From NCBI RefSeq assembly GCF_014705655.1, contig NZ_JACXIY010000039.1, positions 1 to 64,000 on the forward strand: a DNA stretch of 64,000 nt, read 5' to 3'. The DNA comes from Paenibacillus arenilitoris (GTDB taxonomy: Bacteria > Bacillota > Bacilli > Paenibacillales > Paenibacillaceae). The first letter of the stretch is position 1. Every line of letters begins with the position of its first letter. The position numbers and the translations under genes were made by a program. This document shows, one piece after another, positions 60,493 through 64,000 of the stretch. The notes under the pieces were generated by a model. It made no database searches and was not told where the DNA came from. It saw nothing but the letters and a program-made list of their open reading frames with translations.

Positions 60493-63201
60493 ATGACTAC
60501 CATTCACTTGTCCGTTCCGGAGGAAGCAGGCCCGCGCGTACGTTTCGGAGCGGAATTGCTGAGGCGTTCGCTGCTGGGGCTGGGCTTCTCCGTTCAAGAA
60601 GCCGGGCCTCTCACGCTGGCCGGCTACCGTAAGCTGGACGGGATCAAGATCGCGGTCGGCGACCGCCGCGGCTGCTCCTTTATCCGGGAATTGGAGGAGC
60701 ACGACGTGCTCCTCTACCATAGCGAAGCGCCCGAAGGCGAGGGCTTCTATTTGGCGAAATTGCCCGGGCAGCTGTTCGTCGTTGCAGGCGGAGGAGACAC
60801 CGGGACTTTGTACGGCTGCCAGGAGCTTGCCGCGTTGGCGCAGGACCGAGGTGAGCTGCCGGGAGAGCTGGCTTTCGGCGACGCGCCGGCGATGAAGCTG
60901 AGGGGGCCGGTCGTGCCGCTTCAGAAAACGAAGGTGGAGCCGCCGAGAAGAACGTACGAATATCCGATAACGCCGGACCGGTTTCCGTGGTTTTACGATC
61001 AATCGTTATGGCTCGCCTTTCTTGACAGGCTGCTCGAGCAGCGCTGCAACGTGATTTATATTTGGACGGGGCATCCGTTCTCTTCCCTCGTCAAGCTGGA
61101 GGAGTACCCGGAAGCGCTCGAGGTGACGGAAGAGGAGTTTGCCCGCAATGCGGACCTATTCCGCTGGCTGGCGGAGCAATGCGACTGCCGGGGCATCTGG
61201 CTGGTGGTTAAATTTTATAATATCCATATCCCGCTGCCTTTCGCCGAGAAGCACGGGCTGGATTTGCATCAGCCGCAGCCGCTGCCGATCACGAGCGATT
61301 ATCATCGAAAGGCGATTTCCGCGTTCATCCGCAGCTACCCCAATGTAGGGCTGATGGTATGCCTCGGCGAAGCGCTTCAGGGAGCGCTGTACGGAGCGGA
61401 ATGGTTCAACGATACGATTCTGGCGGGCGTGAAGGAGGGGCTGAAGGAGCTTGACCGGAAGGAGCTGCCGCCGATTATCGTGCGGGCGCACGCGATCCCT
61501 TCGGAGAAGGTGATGGAAGCGGCGCTTCCGAATTATGCGAACCTGTTCACCGAAGCCAAATTCAACGGCGAATCGCTTACGACCTTCACGCCCCGGGGAA
61601 ATTGGCAGGAGACGCACCGGCATCTTGGCTCGCTCGGCTCGATCCACCTGTTCAACGTGCACATTCTGGCCAATTTGGAGCCTTTCCGGTACGGCGCCCC
61701 TTCGTTTATCCAGAAATGCATACAGGCGGCCAAATACCGGCTCGGTACGAACGGGCTTCACCTCTATCCGCTGTTCTACTGGGATTGGCCGTATTCGCCG
61801 GATCGAACAACGCCCCGGCTGCTGCAGATGGAGAGGGACTGGCTCTGGTTCGCGGCGTGGTTCCGCTACGCGTGGAACCCGGATCTGGACCCGAAGCTGG
61901 AGCGAGAATATTGGATCGGCGAGCTGGCCGGCCGTTACGGCAGCCGCGAAGCGGGGGAAGCGATTCTGGACGCTTATGAAGCTTCGGGCGAATGCGCGCC
62001 CAAGCTGCTGCGCCGATTCGGCATTACGGAAGGGAATCGCCAGACGATGAGCCTCGGCATGACGATGAGCCAGCTGACGAATCCGGAGCGGTATCGGCCC
62101 TGGAAGGAGCTTTGGGAATCGCAAGCTCCGCAAGGGGAGCGGCTCGACCTGTACGTCGAGCGGGAGCTTCGCGGGGAGACGCATATCGGAGAGACGCCGG
62201 TCGATATTGCGGATAACGTCGATGATCATGCGGATAAGGCCGAGCGGGCGGTCGAGCGGGCACGGCCCTTCGTCACGCGCGGACGGGAGGAATTCGAGAG
62301 GATCGCCTCCGATGTGTCGGCGATCGCGCTGATGACCCGCTCGTATACGCATAAGGTTCGCGCGGCGATCCGGATTCTCGCCTACAAACGGCGATCGGGG
62401 AGCGATTATTTGACGAACGCGGAGCTGCTTGAGGAGGCGCTGCCCGATTTCCGGAAGAGCCTCGACCATTACCGCGAGCTGGCTGCGTTGACGGAGCGGA
62501 CGTATCTGTATGCGAACAGCATGCAAACCCCGCAGCGCAGAGTCCCGTTTCCGGATGGCGAGAAGTACGCGCACTGGCAGGCTTGCCTTCCGCATTACGA
62601 AGAGGAGTATGCGAACTTCTCCGCGCATGTGTCGCAATTAATGAAGGGAAAGCTGCCGCGGAAGGCGATGAAGTCGGAACGGGAGCTCGTTCCTTACGAG
62701 CAGGCCGCCTTCAAGCTTCTCTCGCGGAATGCGGAATTGTACGAGGTCCGGAATCAGGCCAAGCTGTTCACGGACGGGGAAATCCTCGCTTCGCAAGTGG
62801 CGGAGGAGCTTGCCGGCCTGACCGGCATCCGGTTCAGCCGGGAGGAAGCGGTCAAGGAAGGCGTCAGCCTGGAGCTTGAGCTGATGGAGCCCGCCCGGGT
62901 GCTGATCGGCTATTTCAATTCCGCGGACGCGGAGTGGCTGAAGGTTCCGAATTTGGAGGAGAACACGCATGCCGACGATCGGGGCGGACTGACGCCCGTT
63001 ATCAAAAACGGGATGAGCGTGTTCTTCTACCCGAATGTGAACGTCCATGCCTTCGCCTATGAGCCGGGACGCCATACGGTCGTAATCGGCCGGGGCGCTT
63101 ACGTCGTTGTCGGCGTCATTAAGGCGAATCAGATCATGCGCGTCCGCGATTTGGCCGGGGCGAGCAGCTCGGAAACGCTGGATTGGCTGTACGAGAAGTG
63201 A
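60493..63201 (+). CDS. Large glycosidase-like protein with alpha-glucuronidase-type N-terminal domain
   Basis: A 902-residue cytoplasmic protein from ATG 60493 (AAAGGGG nine bases ahead). Residues 1-120 resemble the GH67/GH115 N-terminal domain (FYLAKLPGQLFVVAGGG and GDTGTLYGCQEL near 101-112). A barrel-like part follows (RCNVIYIWTGHPFSSLVKLEE, WLVVKFYNIHIPLPFAEKHG, VGLMVCLGEALQGALYG, FTEAKFNGESLTTF), with E in CLGEAL and E in TEAKFN as candidate acids. The C-terminal third is helical then beta-rich. The exact family is not recognised; a uronate-removing or related glycosidase is a reasonable guess. Confidence 0.65.
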   Translation: MTTIHLSVPEEAGPRVRFGAELLRRSLLGLGFSVQEAGPLTLAGYRKLDGIKIAVGDRRGCSFIRELEEHDVLLYHSEAPEGEGFYLAKLPGQLFVVAGGGDTGTLYGCQELAALAQDRGELPGELAFGDAPAMKLRGPVVPLQKTKVEPPRRTYEYPITPDRFPWFYDQSLWLAFLDRLLEQRCNVIYIWTGHPFSSLVKLEEYPEALEVTEEEFARNADLFRWLAEQCDCRGIWLVVKFYNIHIPLPFAEKHGLDLHQPQPLPITSDYHRKAISAFIRSYPNVGLMVCLGEALQGALYGAEWFNDTILAGVKEGLKELDRKELPPIIVRAHAIPSEKVMEAALPNYANLFTEAKFNGESLTTFTPRGNWQETHRHLGSLGSIHLFNVHILANLEPFRYGAPSFIQKCIQAAKYRLGTNGLHLYPLFYWDWPYSPDRTTPRLLQMERDWLWFAAWFRYAWNPDLDPKLEREYWIGELAGRYGSREAGEAILDAYEASGECAPKLLRRFGITEGNRQTMSLGMTMSQLTNPERYRPWKELWESQAPQGERLDLYVERELRGETHIGETPVDIADNVDDHADKAERAVERARPFVTRGREEFERIASDVSAIALMTRSYTHKVRAAIRILAYKRRSGSDYLTNAELLEEALPDFRKSLDHYRELAALTERTYLYANSMQTPQRRVPFPDGEKYAHWQACLPHYEEEYANFSAHVSQLMKGKLPRKAMKSERELVPYEQAAFKLLSRNAELYEVRNQAKLFTDGEILASQVAEELAGLTGIRFSREEAVKEGVSLELELMEPARVLIGYFNSADAEWLKVPNLEENTHADDRGGLTPVIKNGMSVFFYPNVNVHAFAYEPGRHTVVIGRGAYVVVGVIKANQIMRVRDLAGASSSETLDWLYEK

Positions 63202-63207
63202 CGCTTC

Positions 63208-63253
63208 GGGGAATGTGCCGTCTGATAGCTAGCGGGCATTCCCATTTTTTTTG
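63208..63253 (+). terminator. Terminator after the large glycosidase-like gene
   Basis: GGGAATG (63209-63215) pairs with CATTCCC (63237-63243), followed by eight T. Confidence 0.8.
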
Positions 63254-63368
63254 CGCGTTTCAATTCGTTAGGAGGATGGCGCAGAGCGGCCTCGCTCATG
63301 AATTCGATGGGTCTTAGGGATGGACGGCATGCGCTTATGCGTCGGAAGTCCGGCTTGACTTTCCGCTT

Positions 63369-63382
63369 TGTAAGCGGTTATC
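63369..63382. promoter_or_regulatory. Weak cre-like site before the NHL gene
   Basis: TGTAAGCGGTTATC matches the cre consensus at 12 of 14 positions, 38 bases before the start codon. Confidence 0.35.
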
Positions 63383-63419
63383 GTAGTACCGATCGGCAAA
63401 GTTGCGAGGAGGGATTGAA

Positions 63420-64000
63420 ATGGTGAACGAAACGGCAGCGACGAAAATCATTGGCAGCAAGTCGCACAGCTATGAGGTCGCGGAAGGATGGCTCAAGCTT
63501 CCGGCAGGGCGCACGCTCGGTTATACTCACGGCATCTGCGTGGACGAGCATGACAATGTGTATATTTTCCATACCGGCGAGGAATCGGTGCTCGTATTCG
63601 ACAAGGACGGCCATTATCGGAGCGGCTGGGGCGAGTACGGCGAAGGCGCTCACGGCTTCTATTTGCATCGCGATGCGGACGGGGTGGAATATATCTACCT
63701 GACCGATATCAAGCGCGGACGCGTGCAGAAGACGACATTGACGGGCGAGGTGCTGCTCGATATCGGCACGCCGGAGCTGCCGGACGCGTACGACGAGAAC
63801 CGGCGGTATGTACCGACCGACGTGTGCGTGGCGCCGAACGGCGATATTTACGTATCCGATGGGTACGGCCAATATTATGTGCACCAATACGACGCACAAG
63901 GCATCTACATACGCAGCTGGGGAGGACGCGGCTCCGAGCCCGGCAAGCTGATCGAACCGCACGGCATCTCCGTCAACCTGCGCGGCGGCGAGCCGGAACT
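63420..64000 (+). CDS. NHL-repeat beta-propeller protein (partial, runs off the window)
   Basis: The first 193 codons are present, from ATG 63420 with GAGGAGGG (63406-63413) ahead. Repeated propeller units are visible: YTHGICVDEHDNVYIFHTGEESVLVFD, PTDVCVAPNGDIYVSDGYGQYYVHQYD (in parts) and GKLIEPHGISVN, spaced as in NHL proteins such as the lyase domain of peptidylglycine monooxygenase. No signal peptide. It has its own control region after a terminator but belongs by position to locus E; often such genes near glycosidases have unknown roles. Confidence 0.8.
   Translation, partial: MVNETAATKIIGSKSHSYEVAEGWLKLPAGRTLGYTHGICVDEHDNVYIFHTGEESVLVFDKDGHYRSGWGEYGEGAHGFYLHRDADGVEYIYLTDIKRGRVQKTTLTGEVLLDIGTPELPDAYDENRRYVPTDVCVAPNGDIYVSDGYGQYYVHQYDAQGIYIRSWGGRGSEPGKLIEPHGISVNLRGGEPE

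Noticed and set aside
1..64000. CRISPR arrays, tRNA or rRNA genes, transposases, phage genes
   Set aside because: Looked for direct-repeat/spacer patterns, cloverleaf and conserved rRNA strings and transposase motifs; none found. The only tandem repeat is inside the coat gene.

Overview
The window looks like a chromosomal segment of a spore-forming, fairly GC-rich Firmicute of the Paenibacillus/Cohnella type. The signs are strong AAGGAGG-like ribosome binding sites, a CotD-like spore coat protein, many lipoprotein-dependent carbohydrate ABC importers of the Lpl/Ytc kind, and repeated YesM/YesN-type sensor and AraC regulator pairs. No tRNA, rRNA, CRISPR array or intact insertion sequence was seen.

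Layout. 1-192 is the 3' end of a 6-phosphogluconate dehydrogenase gene with its terminator. 408-7230 is sugar-uptake locus A (YesN, YesM, binding protein, two permeases). 7325-12439 is a mixed region carrying an Lsa-type ABC-F ribosome protection gene behind a transcription attenuator, a CotD-like coat gene with tandem repeats, a TetR/membrane protein pair, and a lincosamide nucleotidyltransferase of the Lnu(B) type; several of these are visibly more AT-rich than the rest. 12772-27557 is locus B, a complete glycan-utilisation locus: Lpl-type importer, YesN/YesM pair, and uronate isomerase-like, GH43/117-like, GH31, GH95 and GH88 enzymes, pointing to a uronate-containing branched plant or microbial polysaccharide. 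27760-35320 holds a cell-wall amidase, two GNAT acetyltransferases, an MFS exporter preceded by an SD-sequestering hairpin and a short leader ORF, a stand-alone MraY paralogue, a methyltransferase, a DUF817 membrane protein and a composite pseudogene.

35352-47133 is locus C: an AraC regulator divergent from a long operon of GH29 fucosidase, an unrecognised enzyme, aldose epimerase, Gfo/Idh/MocA dehydrogenase, MocC-like isomerase, MocD-like di-iron oxygenase, MocE-like Rieske ferredoxin, aldo/keto reductase, creatininase-family hydrolase and a second Gfo/Idh/MocA dehydrogenase. This combination resembles the rhizopine (methyl-inosamine) catabolic genes of rhizobia and suggests oxidative removal of an O-methyl group from a sugar or cyclitol. 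47350-54301 is locus D: YesN/YesM divergent from binding protein, two permeases and a nucleoside hydrolase-like enzyme. 54410-64000 is locus E: a membrane-anchored AraC regulator, an Lpl-type importer, a large protein with an alpha-glucuronidase-like N-terminal fold, and the start of an NHL-repeat protein that runs off the window.

How it works together: each sugar locus carries its own sensor/regulator and importer, and cre-like sites next to several promoters suggest CcpA carbon catabolite control on top. The resistance genes appear to be controlled at the RNA level (attenuation) rather than by dedicated repressors, except for the TetR-regulated pair. All functional calls come from reading translated sequence against remembered families; no database search was run.
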